Of a stretch of DNA of 17,012 nt, positions 1 through 9,953 are shown piece after piece. Each line of letters starts with the position of its first letter. Position 1 is the first letter of the stretch. Both the position numbers and the translations under genes were made by a program. The notes beneath the pieces are model-generated. The model had not been told where the DNA came from. It saw only the letters and a program-made list of their open reading frames with translations, and ran no database searches. Source of the DNA: Bondarzewia mesenterica (taxonomy: Eukaryota > Basidiomycota > Agaricomycetes > Russulales > Bondarzewiaceae); assembly GCA_004802705.1 (NCBI GenBank), contig SGPL01000640.1:1-17012 (forward strand), read 5' to 3'.

Positions 1-24
1 TGCTGCACTGCTGTCTGCAACTAG

Positions 25-561
25 GCACTAACTCGAGAGTATCGCTTCGAGAACCACTCACGTCGCCTCCGCCGCTCTTATGCTGCCTGTCAACTCGAAA
101 GGGAGCCAGATGAGGACACCCAACTCGTCAAGAAGAGCCCGTACGGGGTTTCTGGCGATAAGATTCGTGCTGGGGATCGGGCGCCGGACGCTACAATGCT
201 TATGCGTAGGCCGGGAGGAGAGGAGATGAGGCTTTTCAATGTGATTCAGGGCGGCAACATGCACACTATACTCGTCTTCGTGGGTCGCGCGCCACGGGAT
301 TTGGAATCTGATGTTCGGGAGATGGTCAAGTATTGTGAGGTCGGCATCGCATCGATTGCGCTGCTCGCTCCATCTGGTTCTGAGCCCCAGGACCTAGCGG
401 GTGTCGGCCGGTTTGTGGATGCCGGTGGACATGCGTATGCGGGGTACGAAGTTGGCGAGGACGAGACAATGTTTGTGGCGGTTAGGCCGGATGGAATGAT
501 CGGTGCGTACGCGTCAAGCGTCGAGCAACTGCACAAGTATTTTTTTTTTGTTCGTGCCTAG
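25..561 (+). CDS. Phenol 2-monooxygenase-like FAD-dependent hydroxylase, C-terminal exon (5' partial)
   Basis: The open frame runs from just after an in-frame TAG at 22-24, which can serve as an intron acceptor (ctag), to the stop at 559-561. It encodes about 178 residues. The stretch IRAGDRAPDA followed by MRLFNVIQ, then TILVFVG, and near the end VRPDGMIGAY, is the order of landmarks in the thioredoxin-fold C-terminal dimerisation domain of phenol hydroxylase-type flavoprotein monooxygenases (family knowledge). These enzymes hydroxylate phenolic rings using NADPH, FAD and oxygen. The FAD- and substrate-binding domains are not in the window and must lie to the left, so activity cannot be judged. 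The exact 5' exon edge is unsure: a branch-point-like ctaac at 28-32 leaves a slightly later acceptor possible. The C-terminus is odd in being encoded by a run of nine T (541-549) giving YFFFVRA. Domain identity is fairly sure; substrate is unknown. Confidence 0.75.
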   Translation, partial: ALTREYRFENHSRRLRRSYAACQLEREPDEDTQLVKKSPYGVSGDKIRAGDRAPDATMLMRRPGGEEMRLFNVIQGGNMHTILVFVGRAPRDLESDVREMVKYCEVGIASIALLAPSGSEPQDLAGVGRFVDAGGHAYAGYEVGEDETMFVAVRPDGMIGAYASSVEQLHKYFFFVRA

Positions 562-1059
562 GATCTCAGATTCGGCGTGAGTGTTTTATTCTCCTAGTAT
601 GATCTGCATTCACTTCGTTATGAGATCCGTGTGGTTCAGCGGTTAGAGCTCTGCGGACATCTGAAACGTCAGTCCTCTGTGTTGCTCGCAAGTGTAGGCT
701 ATGCATTCGAAAATGCGTATATATGTGTGTATGAGGGTCGACGATTGTGATCGACCGGTGATTATCGACTGGCAGCAGAAATTCTCGTGTGAGCACAGTT
801 TGCTTCCGGCCGGCATAGGCGTTTATTCGAGCGTGTATGTAGGTGTATGTACACACAGGAGGAACGTTATCTATTCCATGTTGGTGGACAACCCTCAGTT
901 TATTTCGCAGGCGACCCAGACCATCATTGTTTGCTAATGAAGCCCTGGGTAATGGGTTGCTGTCGCTAGCTCTGGGTGCCCTTGGCCGTGGGACGTGCCC
1001 TGGATGTGTGGACTTTGCCAGGCCCCCTGCGTATGCTGCAAGAGGTTGTATCCAAAATC
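562..1059. other. Intergenic stretch, no gene seen
   Basis: Only short unsupported frames occur here. The segment should hold the 3' UTR of the flavin monooxygenase gene. A tRNA A-box-like string near 635 has no matching B box and no cloverleaf, so no RNA gene is called. Confidence 0.5.
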
Positions 1060-1240
1060 GCGCCTTTTTGGCCTTTCCGTCCGCATGCTTTTCGGGCCAC
1101 TTCCGTCAGCAAGAGCGATAGGACCACCCGATTTGGGCCACTTTCGTCAGCAAAACCGGATACAACTTCTTAACCAGGCCTCTTCGTCCGCATAAACAGA
1201 TCGGACCTAGCAGACTCGTCATTTCGTACGCATAGCGAAT
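1060..1240. repeat. Degenerate tandem array, period about 41 bases (copy 1)
   Basis: The core TTYCGTMMGCA recurs with cgtccgca at 1078, cgtcagca at 1104 and 1145, cgtccgca at 1186 and cgtacgca at 1225; the spacings are 26, 41, 41 and 39 bases. The best pair is 1091-1112 against 1132-1153, which differ at 2 of 22 positions. The array is bracketed on the left and centre by an inverted repeat: gaggttgtatcc at 1042-1053 and its near-perfect reverse complement at 1158-1169 (11 of 12). A related array lies at 2170-2330. No coding sense is evident. It is best read as a dispersed minisatellite-like or non-autonomous repeat family. Confidence 0.6.
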
Positions 1241-1383
1241 GATTTTTACACATATGAATTGTAGCAGCAGCATCTGACTATCGCCTCCCATGAACTATTG
1301 CTCTTCTACCCCCACGAAGTCACCTTCAACCTCACTTTCATCTTCGCTTCCTGTGGACTCAGATTCCACAGGCTTAGAGCTAA

Positions 1384-1579
1384 GATCCTTCGACTTTTTG
1401 GCTATGCAGTGCCTGGAGAGCCAAAACTGCTGTACAAACCTCCTTCAAGCGTCCATGCAATGATTCCATGATACCGGCCGAGAATGTGTCAAGTGTGACA
1501 AGGGAGAGGGGGGAGGCAGCATCAATCATCAGCTCAGTCCGCGTGAACGAGGAGCTGGCTGTTGCTAAGGAGAAGATAA
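1384..1579 (+). CDS. Possible exon of an unrecognised gene or gene relic
   Basis: One frame is open from after the TAA at 1381-1383 through 1579 and then meets a strong donor, gtgagt, at 1580-1585. The translation is plausible for protein, ending in SSVRVNEELAVAKEKI, with an acidic and lysine-rich helical look. A candidate acceptor follows near 1635, but the frames beyond it close quickly. A second open stretch at about 1650-1755 (MGKAIDADIDVRGF...) might be another exon. I do not recognise the protein. With no clear start, partner exons or family match this may be a decayed gene or chance. Confidence 0.2.
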
Positions 1580-1755
1580 TGTGAGTCCGAGGAATCCGCA
1601 TGAATGTGGAGCATCCCAAAGAGCTGCATGACATTGAGGAGTATGTGGTGCTATGGGAAAGGCGATAGATGCGGACATTGATGTACGAGGGTTCTCCGAC
1701 ACTGTTCGTGTGGGGCATCCATTCGTGGCTCGCTCCACCTCGTCAGCACGCTCGA

Positions 1756-2169
1756 GATGAAAAGATTTCAGGACAGGGAAATCCAGCAATATGTACGTGA
1801 GTGAAACGATGATCATTGAAATTTTGAGCGCGCTATCCATTTACAGCGACAGAGGTACTTACCGGACAAGCAACAATGAAAAGAGCATGTTTTGGATTTG
1901 GAACACTTAGTTGTCCGTTGAAGCAATGCTATGCTAAAGGATATGCAGGCTAAGGCTCGAAAAGCGGTCTGATGCGTACAAAGACACCATAGTAGGAGGC
2001 AGGGTGTACAGCCTGTTTCGTCCTGTTTCGTCACTTTACTTCTGCCAGGCAGCAAACATCTACGCACATACATGGAAATAATATGACATTCATTGTGCAT
2101 TGATGTAGTGAAAGTTCATTTGACTGGAGTCGAGCGACGCCCATGATCCTGTTGTGTGAAGAGTTGCCG
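1756..2169. other. Intergenic stretch, no gene seen
   Basis: Frames on both strands are short and show no recognisable motif. The longest, on the minus strand at 1813-2100, is rich in Cys, His and Arg and looks like chance reading. Confidence 0.4.
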
Positions 2170-2330
2170 GGTCCCCATCCGTCCGCACTTGATACAACAT
2201 GGCTACCGACGGACCATTTTCGTACGTACCTTTGGATCGGACCTTCGCCGGATTTTCGGCCTTTTCGTCCTCACTAGGATACAAGAAGAGCCCCATTTCA
2301 GGGCCAAATCCGTCCGCACCAGGATACAAG
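2170..2330. repeat. Degenerate tandem array, period 41-45 bases (copy 2)
   Basis: The same core as the array at 1060-1240 recurs at 2180 (cgtccgca), 2221 (cgtacgta), 2266 (cgtcctca) and 2311 (cgtccgca), with spacings of 41, 45 and 45 bases. Three units continue into the shared tail GATACAA (2191-2197, 2278-2284 and 2323-2329). The segment at 2254-2275 matches 1063-1084 at about 18 of 22 positions, so the two arrays are members of one family about 1.1 kb apart in the same orientation. Confidence 0.6.
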
Positions 2331-2345
2331 GTATTATAGGATACG

Positions 2346-3751
2346 CAGGGGGCCTACTTTTCCATGCAAGCAAGTAATTTTTAGCCTCATGATTCCCCCA
2401 GACAGGTCTGTTGATGAACGTGTCATGCTGGAGTCACGCCGGATTCAGATAGGCGCTGCCGCGGAACGCCAGTGCTGCTTGCCCACACGACTAGGCTACC
2501 CAAATGACAGTTCCAGGATCAGTGAAGGCCTTCCATTTGCCCTTTTGATGATCTGATGCTGATCTGATGCGATGTCGGGATCATTGCCCAGTACAGTAAG
2601 TACTATTATTACTTTGTATCAAATTCCTTTGATCATATGTAATTGCCTGTGCTTGGAGCAATCGACATGCCGGTTGTGAGCACGGACCATGGAAGCTACG
2701 AGAGCCTAAGACGCCCAGTGGTGTCGGAAGGTGCCTCTTATCAATCCGCTCTGCGAATCAGATTCTCCATGCGGTAGCATGCGGTCCGTCATCCCACCGC
2801 CTACTTTACCCGAGTCCATGAACGATAACTTTCACTGTCAGGCCGACCGAGCTGGCATCGCAAGATGTACATACCTGTTTGGTGCAGCTCTGATACATTA
2901 CTTACCCCGGTAAGTCCTTCCTGACTTCGTCATCGTACCCACGACGGCATCGAAAGAAGGTATGCATTACAAGCAGCCTTCTGAAAAGGGGCAACTTTGT
3001 GTGGGTGATGCACCATGCTGCGGTCTGCCACGAGGCCTTCGAACTCGGACTCGGACTCGGATATCTGGAACTGGTGCGTTATCAATCATACGGACGTTTC
3101 CAGTGGAGAGCAGCAATGGCCAGACGGCGATGAATATAATAAACCGAACGCAGAGATGAAACTGACACTGGGAGGTACTCGGTTCATCTAAACTTGTGCG
3201 TACTATGAGGAGAGGAATTCCGCGACAAGTGATCAAGAATATTTATTGAGTCGAGGGCCGCGGCGACGGTGGTACTTAGGATGGAGACGAAAGGACAAAA
3301 GAAGTAAGTCAAACACCGGTAGTCCTGAAGCTTGAAGTGTTTGAGAATCAGGGCATGTCCGATCACAATCGCTCTGTGTTTCCATTCCCTACCATAGCAG
3401 CTCATAGCAGTTGGTGGATGCTGAAGCCGCTGAAAGGTAAAGGGTTATCCCGTACCTTTGTGAGACCCTCGTTACGCGATCACATATGGGGCTGCTAACG
3501 CGGACTTCATCGAGCATATCTGATGAACGGCAAGTCTTGATGGTGGCTGCAGTTCAGAATGATGCAAGCATGCGCCGCATGTGCTATGCATTGCAAAGAG
3601 GCTTAAGTGGATCTCCGCCACTGAAAACTCAATGAAGCGGTATGTATATATCCTGGACGGAAGTAGCAGAAGCATGGCGCGAGTGAGGGACACCTTACTT
3701 CCTTCTGCACACAGAACTTTCCTAATGTACTCACGAAATTCCAGAAGCATT
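2346..3751. other. Long stretch without a supportable gene
   Basis: No frame here carries a recognisable domain or a convincing exon chain. A small hexamer run, actcgg three times, sits at 3043-3060. Minus-strand frames at 3184-3405 and around 3472-3750 are open but unrecognised. The 3' part of the minus-strand frame that contains the biotin-carboxylase-like segment also falls here. Confidence 0.4.
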
Positions 3752-3852
3752 TCTATATTCGTCTTGATGCCAATCACCCAGAGCTCGGACAAAATGATCA
3801 TGCGCTCCTGAACTCGGTTTCGACCTAGTACCAGCTCAGTTGACTCCTGCAT
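3752..3852 (-). pseudogene. Possible relic of a biotin carboxylase C-terminal subdomain
   Basis: The minus strand encodes ELVLGRNRVQERM followed by LSELWVIGIKTNIEMLL. This resembles the conserved run in the C-terminal subdomain of biotin-dependent carboxylases (pattern KLxxxGxNR...RM..AL.E..I.GIKTNI). Relative to that pattern about four residues seem missing between the NR and the GIKTNI parts. A strong donor, gtgagt, follows at once (reading down from about 3751), as expected at a genuine exon end. No biotin-binding, ATP-grasp or carboxyltransferase part is visible on either side; the larger open frame around it (3472-3969) shows nothing else. It could be a single surviving exon or a coincidence. 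Confidence 0.25.
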
Positions 3853-4062
3853 TATACAATCTCGCCGCTTATTGTACGCATGGTAAGCTCCTCGTTGAAT
3901 TTTTTTTTCGCGTTCCAGTCCAGCATTCAAATGCAATTGTGACCTCGCATAAATTTGCGGCCTGCGCATTGGATGCGATATTGCTCACTCGCCTGCTCGC
4001 CTTGTTGGGATTTAGGTATCAACGTCTTGGCTGTCATTGCCGCCCTTGCCATTATAGCCCCC

Positions 4063-6467
4063 ATGTCTGCATCAATTGTCTACGGCTTACTCGCTATCAC
4101 GTTTCTCTTCATTGCTCTGCACTGTAGTCGGAATCGTTATTCCGCGCCTCTCCCTCCTGGTCCCAAGTCATGGCCGATTCTGGGAAACATGAAGGACATG
4201 AAGACAGAGCAACTCTGGTTGACCACGAGTGAGTGGGCAAAGAAGTATGGTATGTCTTCTCCATTTTATGCATAAAGTCTTGATGCAATTTCGGGTCTAG
4301 GTAGCGTCGTGTATGTGCATGTGCTGAGACAGGGCATCGTTTACCTCAACACTGAGGAAGCAGTCACTGATCTCCTCGAAAAACGTGCTTCTATCTATTC
4401 AGACAAGCCGAACTTGGTCATGGCTCCTGAGCTGTATGTTTCCTTTTTTTGTTTTTTGTAGCTGTGGTGTTTCTCATATTGTTTGCCCACGTATCAAAGT
4501 TGCGGTGCTGGGAATATGGTATATCGTCTCTATTTCAAATATCACTGGTCTATTGATTTGAACTGTGCCATTAGCTAGTATTCACGGGCTACGGCGCTCT
4601 TGCACGCCGTCAGCGACGCTTGATGTCGCAAGTCTTGAATCAGAACAGTATCGAGCAGCATCGGATGATTTTAGAAAAGTCTGCATGGGAGCTGGTCAAC
4701 CACATGCTCACGCATCCGGAGAACTGCTTCGCGCACATCAGGAGGTATGCTGCCGGTATCGTATTGAAGATTGTGTATGGGATAGAGATGCAGAATGACT
4801 CTAAAACGAAGAGACTGGCCCCTGAAAAGGGAAAGTGGAGGGAAACAAACACAGAGAGTCTGACTTATCTGGATTTAGTTGAGAGAACGACGCTCTTGCT
4901 CGCAAACAAGATCACGGCTGGAGGGGGTATTTGGGCTGTTGACATGTTCCCATTACGTGCGTATCATTTTCTTCTGGTCGACACTGAGAAGCTGATGCTG
5001 ACTGTTGTGATGATATTATCCATAGTGAAACATCTTCCCGCATGGTTTCCTGGTGCGGAGTTCAAGCACAGAGCAGCACGATGGAAGGAAACAATTGACG
5101 AGCTGCGGGAACGTCCTTGGGCAGCTGCGAAACGTAACATAGTACGTTCGGTCTTCACTTATACTACCCACTGAAAGAGAAACTCACCATGATCTTGCGT
5201 ACTGCAAAGGCGTCCGGAGAAGCGGCTCCTTCATTTTGCTCAACATTCCTTGGCGATCACGAGAAAACACTGACTGAGAGAGAAGAGCTGGACGTCAGAG
5301 ATGCGGCAAATTCAATGTATACTGCCAGCATGGATACCGTACGCCGTTTTGCCCATCAATCATTTCTTCTAGCTTCGAGCGCTGCTTACAAGCAATCAAC
5401 AGACTGCGGCGGTCGTATCGCACTTTCTGCTTGCCATGGTTCATTACCCTGATGTCATGCGAAGAGCACAACAGGAGTTGGATGACGTCTTGGGCGGGGA
5501 CCGGCTGCCGACGTTTGCAGATCGTGAGCGGCTGCCATATCTGGATGCAGTTTTCGAGGAGTCGATGAGGTGGGGATGTCCTGTGCCTCTTGGTAGGTCC
5601 AATCTTCATTTCAATATCATCCTTTGCTGGAATAGCCAACGTGCCTTTGCCTATATAGGACTTCCGCACAGTGTCATGAGAGATGATGTGTACCAAGGCA
5701 TGCGTATACCAAAGGGGTCGGTGGTCAGTACATATGTTTTTTGCAGCCGTGCCGACGCTTCATACTGAATCATTCGTGCCATAGATATTCGCGAACATAT
5801 GGTAAGCCAGCATTCGCATCCATTTTCTGCATCGCACCCTTTGAATGAGGCTCACCAAACTGTCCACAACAGGAACATCCTTCGCGATAGCAACATCTAT
5901 CCTGATCCTGATAATTTTAATCCTGAGCGCTTTTTAGACGGGAGCAGGAACAATAATGGATTGTCTCGAGCACGTCAGCGCGATCCACGAGCATTCGTGT
6001 TTGGTTTTGGTTGGAGGTGCGTTTGTGGACCTCGGCCTATGTCTTTATGTATCTACGTCCCAGAAATTCCGTCTCCGTCCCACTTTCTTCCCGCGCCAAT
6101 GGTGATGAGCTAACGCGCTCACCCTCCATGTGCACACAGGCGATGCCCCGCGACGCACCTGGTCGAGTCGTCCGTCTGGCTCCTGATTGCGACACTCATC
6201 GCCGCCTTCGACATTTCCAAGGTCACCCACCCGAACTCACCGCACCCCGTTGAGCCCAAGGTTACTTATGAGAACTGCGCATTTCGGTATGTCATCTGTA
6301 TGCGTGTTTTGCGACAGTCATGATGCTCATCATGCCTTCCGCGCCTCAGTACGCCGAGTGAATTCGAGGTGGACATCAGGCCACGGCCAGGCACGGCCAG
6401 GAACCGCTGCGACAGCGACAGCAGAGAGGTTTGCGGTGTAACGTTCTTGATGACGATTCCTTATTAG
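4063..6467 (+). CDS. Cytochrome P450 monooxygenase (CYP64/OrdA-like), 12 exons
   Basis: Exons: 4063-4249, 4301-4433, 4500-4518, 4575-4956, 5026-5141, 5210-5338, 5403-5592, 5659-5723, 5785-5801, 5873-6016, 6140-6286, 6350-6467. They total 1647 bases, in frame, giving 548 residues, the usual length for a fungal P450. The start at 4063 gives a short N-terminal membrane anchor (residues 5-19) followed by the proline hinge LPPGP (30-34). Seen: I-helix A-S-M-D-T-T (318-323), K-helix E375-S-M-R378, FNPERF (428-433), and the haem loop FGFGWRRCPA with Cys463. The protein should be an ER-anchored haem-thiolate oxygenase needing a P450 reductase. The overall pattern resembles agaricomycete O-methylsterigmatocystin oxidoreductase-like P450s, a group that oxidises varied hydrophobic or aromatic substrates; the actual substrate cannot be read. 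Oddities: exons of 19 and 17 bases, intron 4 (4957-5025, 69 bases) stop-free and in frame, and Ala465 in place of the usual Gly two residues after Cys463. Exon edges 3, 9 and 12 are the least certain. Confidence 0.93.
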
Positions 6468-6679
6468 AACCGCAAAATTTCGTAGTTTCTTTTTTTTATA
6501 TGTTGAAGGATGTATTGAATGAACTGTGTGCCATGGACGTAGCGATGCGGTCAACAACCAAACATGAATGGCTGTAACATACGATTAGTCACATTGTCCC
6601 TCCTTGAGCCTGTATCCTGGATGGCATTGTAACCTGCGATTGAATACATTGAATACAACTGCGGTTGGGAGATGGAGAA

Positions 6680-7011
6680 CTAGAATTCTCGAGAATCGGA
6701 TGCACGTAACGATATCTGGACGGAGCCGATCCATGCGACATTGGAGGCGCAAACGGTCGCAGAGCGGGTGTAGAGGACCTGGAAGGCGCTGAATGCGTTA
6801 GCGATGCCTAAACGCTGAAGATGACGAGTTAGCTGTGGTGCGAGAAGGGGGTCAGAAAGAAGAAGATAAGAGACGGAAACGGGCGACATACCCTCAGATG
6901 GTGGTCGACCAAGCTTGTAGACCGCCGTCTAAGATAGCAGGCGGAAGCGAAGATGATGACGATGATCGGCGAGGACAATTTGCACATGCGGATACTCTCC
7001 GTTTTTGTCAT
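6680..7011 (-). pseudogene. MFS monocarboxylate-transporter-like gene, truncated and frame-disrupted 5' part
   Basis: Two segments on the minus strand are diagnostic of fungal monocarboxylate-transporter-like (MCT) major facilitator proteins. First, a serine-rich leader then LPPAILDGGLQAWSTTI (about 6945-6897), carrying the MCT signature DGG(x)xAW at the start of membrane helix 1. Second, GIANAFSAFQVLYT ... SNVAWIGSVQ (about 6805-6716), the helix 1 end and helix 2 start. A canonical 59-base intron, 6833-6891, with donor gtatgt and acceptor cacag, separates them. The frame holding DGGLQAW has no start and meets TGA at 6894-6896, while the frame starting at ATG 7011 joins the second exon in phase but scrambles the DGGLQAW part. 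This suggests two compensating indels. After WIGSVQ the frame stops at about 6680 and no further transporter helices are visible before the P450 end at 6467. A functional transporter is unlikely. Confidence 0.55.
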
Positions 7012-7029
7012 TATATTTTGTTGCAACGT

Positions 7030-9953
7030 TCGGGTCGCGATGGCGGCAAGATGAAGTTGCTGGGTGATTTGGGTAATCTGTTAGGAGTGTGGAGGTCGTG
7101 AGTACATGATCAGAAATTCGAGACCATTAAGGGAGGAAGACTCGACGGGGATGACACACACGGACTAGCTGACAGTCTACGACCAGCCCATTTCCGCGCA
7201 TCTTGCTCTTCTGAAAGGGCTGAACGTCAACAGGAGTGAAGATTGCGCCGCACCGGCTTCGAAGACGGGAACGAGGTTTGAGCGCTGAGCGCTGAGCTCC
7301 GAAGTTTAGTTCAAACCTAAGCTGAGTAAACACGCATCTTTGCATTCCGCCAGTAGGTTATTCCATGGAGCCCATCAAGTGCACCACGACTTATGTGATG
7401 GGCATCAAGATGCATAGAAATTCTTCGCGGATCAGCATGAAGAAGGAACGAAGATGACCATCGCACTAAGTATGCTTATCCTTCTAAGTACATATAAAAC
7501 AGCAAGTGCAAGGCTGGATTGGTAGTGGATGCTGTATCCATATCCCTTGAATGTATCTGTAGGACGACAGCTGAAGTGCTGACGGAAGGAGATCGAATGC
7601 CGCGGTCTGTCTTTCTGGCAGGATTTATTTGTCGCGGAGTTTTCGGCTATTCCCGACCCAGAACCTCTTTTGACCCTCCCTTTTCCACTCTGGTGTGTTA
7701 AACTTTGCAATTGCACTGTTGCAGAGTCAACTCAGTCACCGAGCACGTCCTGAGTCATAGGCTCCAGTTCAAGCCCCCTGATCTCAGCAATTTAAACATA
7801 AATCTCATCTCCGTTTCTTTGATATCAGGTGAATTTAACCTGAGGCCTCCATACCGACGACATACTTATCTCCAGCCTGAGCCTTATAATTTACTCTTGT
7901 TGAATGCAGCTCGCCCATCGCCGACAAGGTGAGATGAGAATTCATCTTCCTGCATGCTGATCAAAATCTCTAAGATTGCATATCAGATGCGACATGCTAA
8001 GAGGACCTCGAGTTCTGTATGAGCCTTCACTGGGGAGGATTGGTATCGGACGTCCCGCTACTAGTCTCCTTTGCGACCTTCGCTGCGTGGTAATATGTCC
8101 CGCGGTGTTGATTCAGCTCATCAGAATTTATTCAAGAACTGGGTAGCCTGGTGTGCTGGGAAAAGCAATTGTGCGCCTCTAAAATCATTTTCTACTTCGA
8201 CTTGTATACCGGCTTATTGTTCCGCACCTTTCTCTCTAGTCGTGATTTCACTCAGTTTGTCTGTGTATAGGTTGTGCACTAACTTAATCAGTAGTTGCCT
8301 TCTACTTTCCTTCCATTAAAAACTGAAGTTCAGATTGCGCGTTCAAATGCATCTGCAGGGTTTAACAGGTTCACAGTTTGTGGACTGTATTCTGCCTGGT
8401 CACCTTGGTTTAGGACCCAGCCTGTTCAAATTTGTCATTGGATTAAGCGTGCTCACAACTGACTGTCAATTCAGTTTAGCAATCACTGCGTCCTTCCCAT
8501 TTCTGCGTTGCTATGGCTTAGAATGATTTGTCTTCGCAAAGCCAAACTCTCACTGCACATTGTGAATTACTTCTTCCCAGACCATGACCAATCATGAGTA
8601 ACATCAAGAATGTGAAGCCAGGATGGCTTCTGTTGATCACTGTTGGGTTGGAAAAGGGAAGCAGTGCGTCATTGCTCAATTTCCAAGATTAGGTGGCGTG
8701 CATACTCAGGAAGGCTTTATCGAACTTCGCGACTGACGTGCTCTTCCGAGTCACACAGGTGAGCCCAATCTGATCACATTTTGATGAGATTTTTGAGTGG
8801 GCAATGGGGACGCCGGTACTGACCCTTTGATGGTATCCTAAAACTTTAAAGGTCAGCAACTTTCTGCAATCTTTCTGCATGTTTTACTTATGCATAGTTG
8901 TAACACGCAAAGCAGGAGTATGATTTATAAACGAGCACCACGAACATCTCATAGATGTTACGGAAGGCAACACCATTTTTAGGAGTCAATCAAGGTATAG
9001 AAGTTTGGAGTGGGGGGGATGGGGTTGTTTTTCTGTAGGCAGATCGCGGAGGGTTTTAAGGATTTCGCTATGCGACCAGGTAAGCCGGCACCACAGCGGA
9101 AGTGTCACCTCCAGTCGGAGGTTGCTGATAACATCGTACGTCCCGATTCTTCGCGTGGAGATGAAATCAATCAACATCGCGACTCCGGTCGTAAAGGACG
9201 GAAAACGAGTACGCGCGTGGTGAATCAACGATTCTTAGGACAATCGAACGGTAAATCATCAAAAGCCTAAACAAAATCAGGCTTTATCCGATCCCCATAG
9301 TTCCACTTGGTATGCAGTCTCCATTATAACATGCACTAGTGGTATTCGTGACATTCGAACCTTTACAGACCTTCCGCGTTTGGTTATGAAGGATGTCGTT
9401 TGCTAGGTTATGCATGAATCCAAGCAGTGGGTATTATATAGTATTTATATATTTATCGCAATTTCTTTTTTTTTTCCTGTAGTGTCGAGATTCAGTATTC
9501 GCATAGATAGGCATAGATCTCCACGAACCTATGGTGTGCCTTATTTTCCAGGTCTTCCGTTGATGCTCTACGTTTAACCAGTGAATTGAGGCTAACTGAG
9601 GTGAACCAAGCCTCAGGCTGCATCAATTTGCATCGCTGGTAACTTAATGAAACATGAGTGAGGGTGAGTAACCTCGTAAGTACGCGCCATGTTTGAAAAT
9701 GGGGGTGCGCGGTGCAGATAAGTATGAATTGGATCTCCGAGTCTTCTCTTCTTCTCCAACATCAGACCGTTCCGGATCATCACAGCAATCAAAACAACAA
9801 GCGCCGTGCACGCGCTACTTACGTACATTGCATATGTGTACCCCCATGTCACTTCTTGTTGCCAGAGTCTCCTCTCGTTTCCATCGCTTTCCTTTGCCCT
9901 CAGGCCCAGTAGTACATAGTCCCTCCTTCTATTCCCTCCTAGCTTCCGATTTC
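7030..9953. other. Long gene-poor stretch upstream of the DUF6534 gene
   Basis: About 2.9 kb without a frame or exon chain I can support on either strand. Small features only: a gcgctga duplication near 7281-7294, an AT-rich block with TATA-like strings at about 9433-9455 followed by a T run near 9465-9475, and a pyrimidine-rich tract at about 9918-9953 directly before the DUF6534 start, as is common in fungal core promoters. Decayed coding sequence could be present but was not recognised. Confidence 0.4.

Noticed and set aside
625..725. tRNA-like sequence: tggttcagcgg matches the A-box pattern and gcattcgaaaatgc resembles a T arm
   Set aside because: The B-box pattern has two mismatches, the T loop would be eight bases, the acceptor stem does not pair and no clean anticodon arm forms.
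2961..3237. Overlapping open frames on both strands around the actcgg run
   Set aside because: They arise from the GC-rich low-complexity segment and have no motif or splice partner.
3472..3969. 165-codon minus-strand open frame as a complete gene
   Set aside because: Only the short segment at 3752-3852 looks like protein, a splice donor interrupts it, and the remainder has chance-like composition and overlaps the P450 upstream region.
3955..4062. Upstream in-frame ATG (3955) as the P450 start
   Set aside because: It would add 36 residues before a normal membrane anchor; the start at 4063 gives the usual distance to the LPPGP hinge.
6011..6060. Unspliced reading of the P450 haem region giving WRCVCG
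   Set aside because: The cysteine spacing does not fit FxxGxxxC, whereas splicing 6017-6139 puts Cys at the right place and continues into the conserved HLVESS region.
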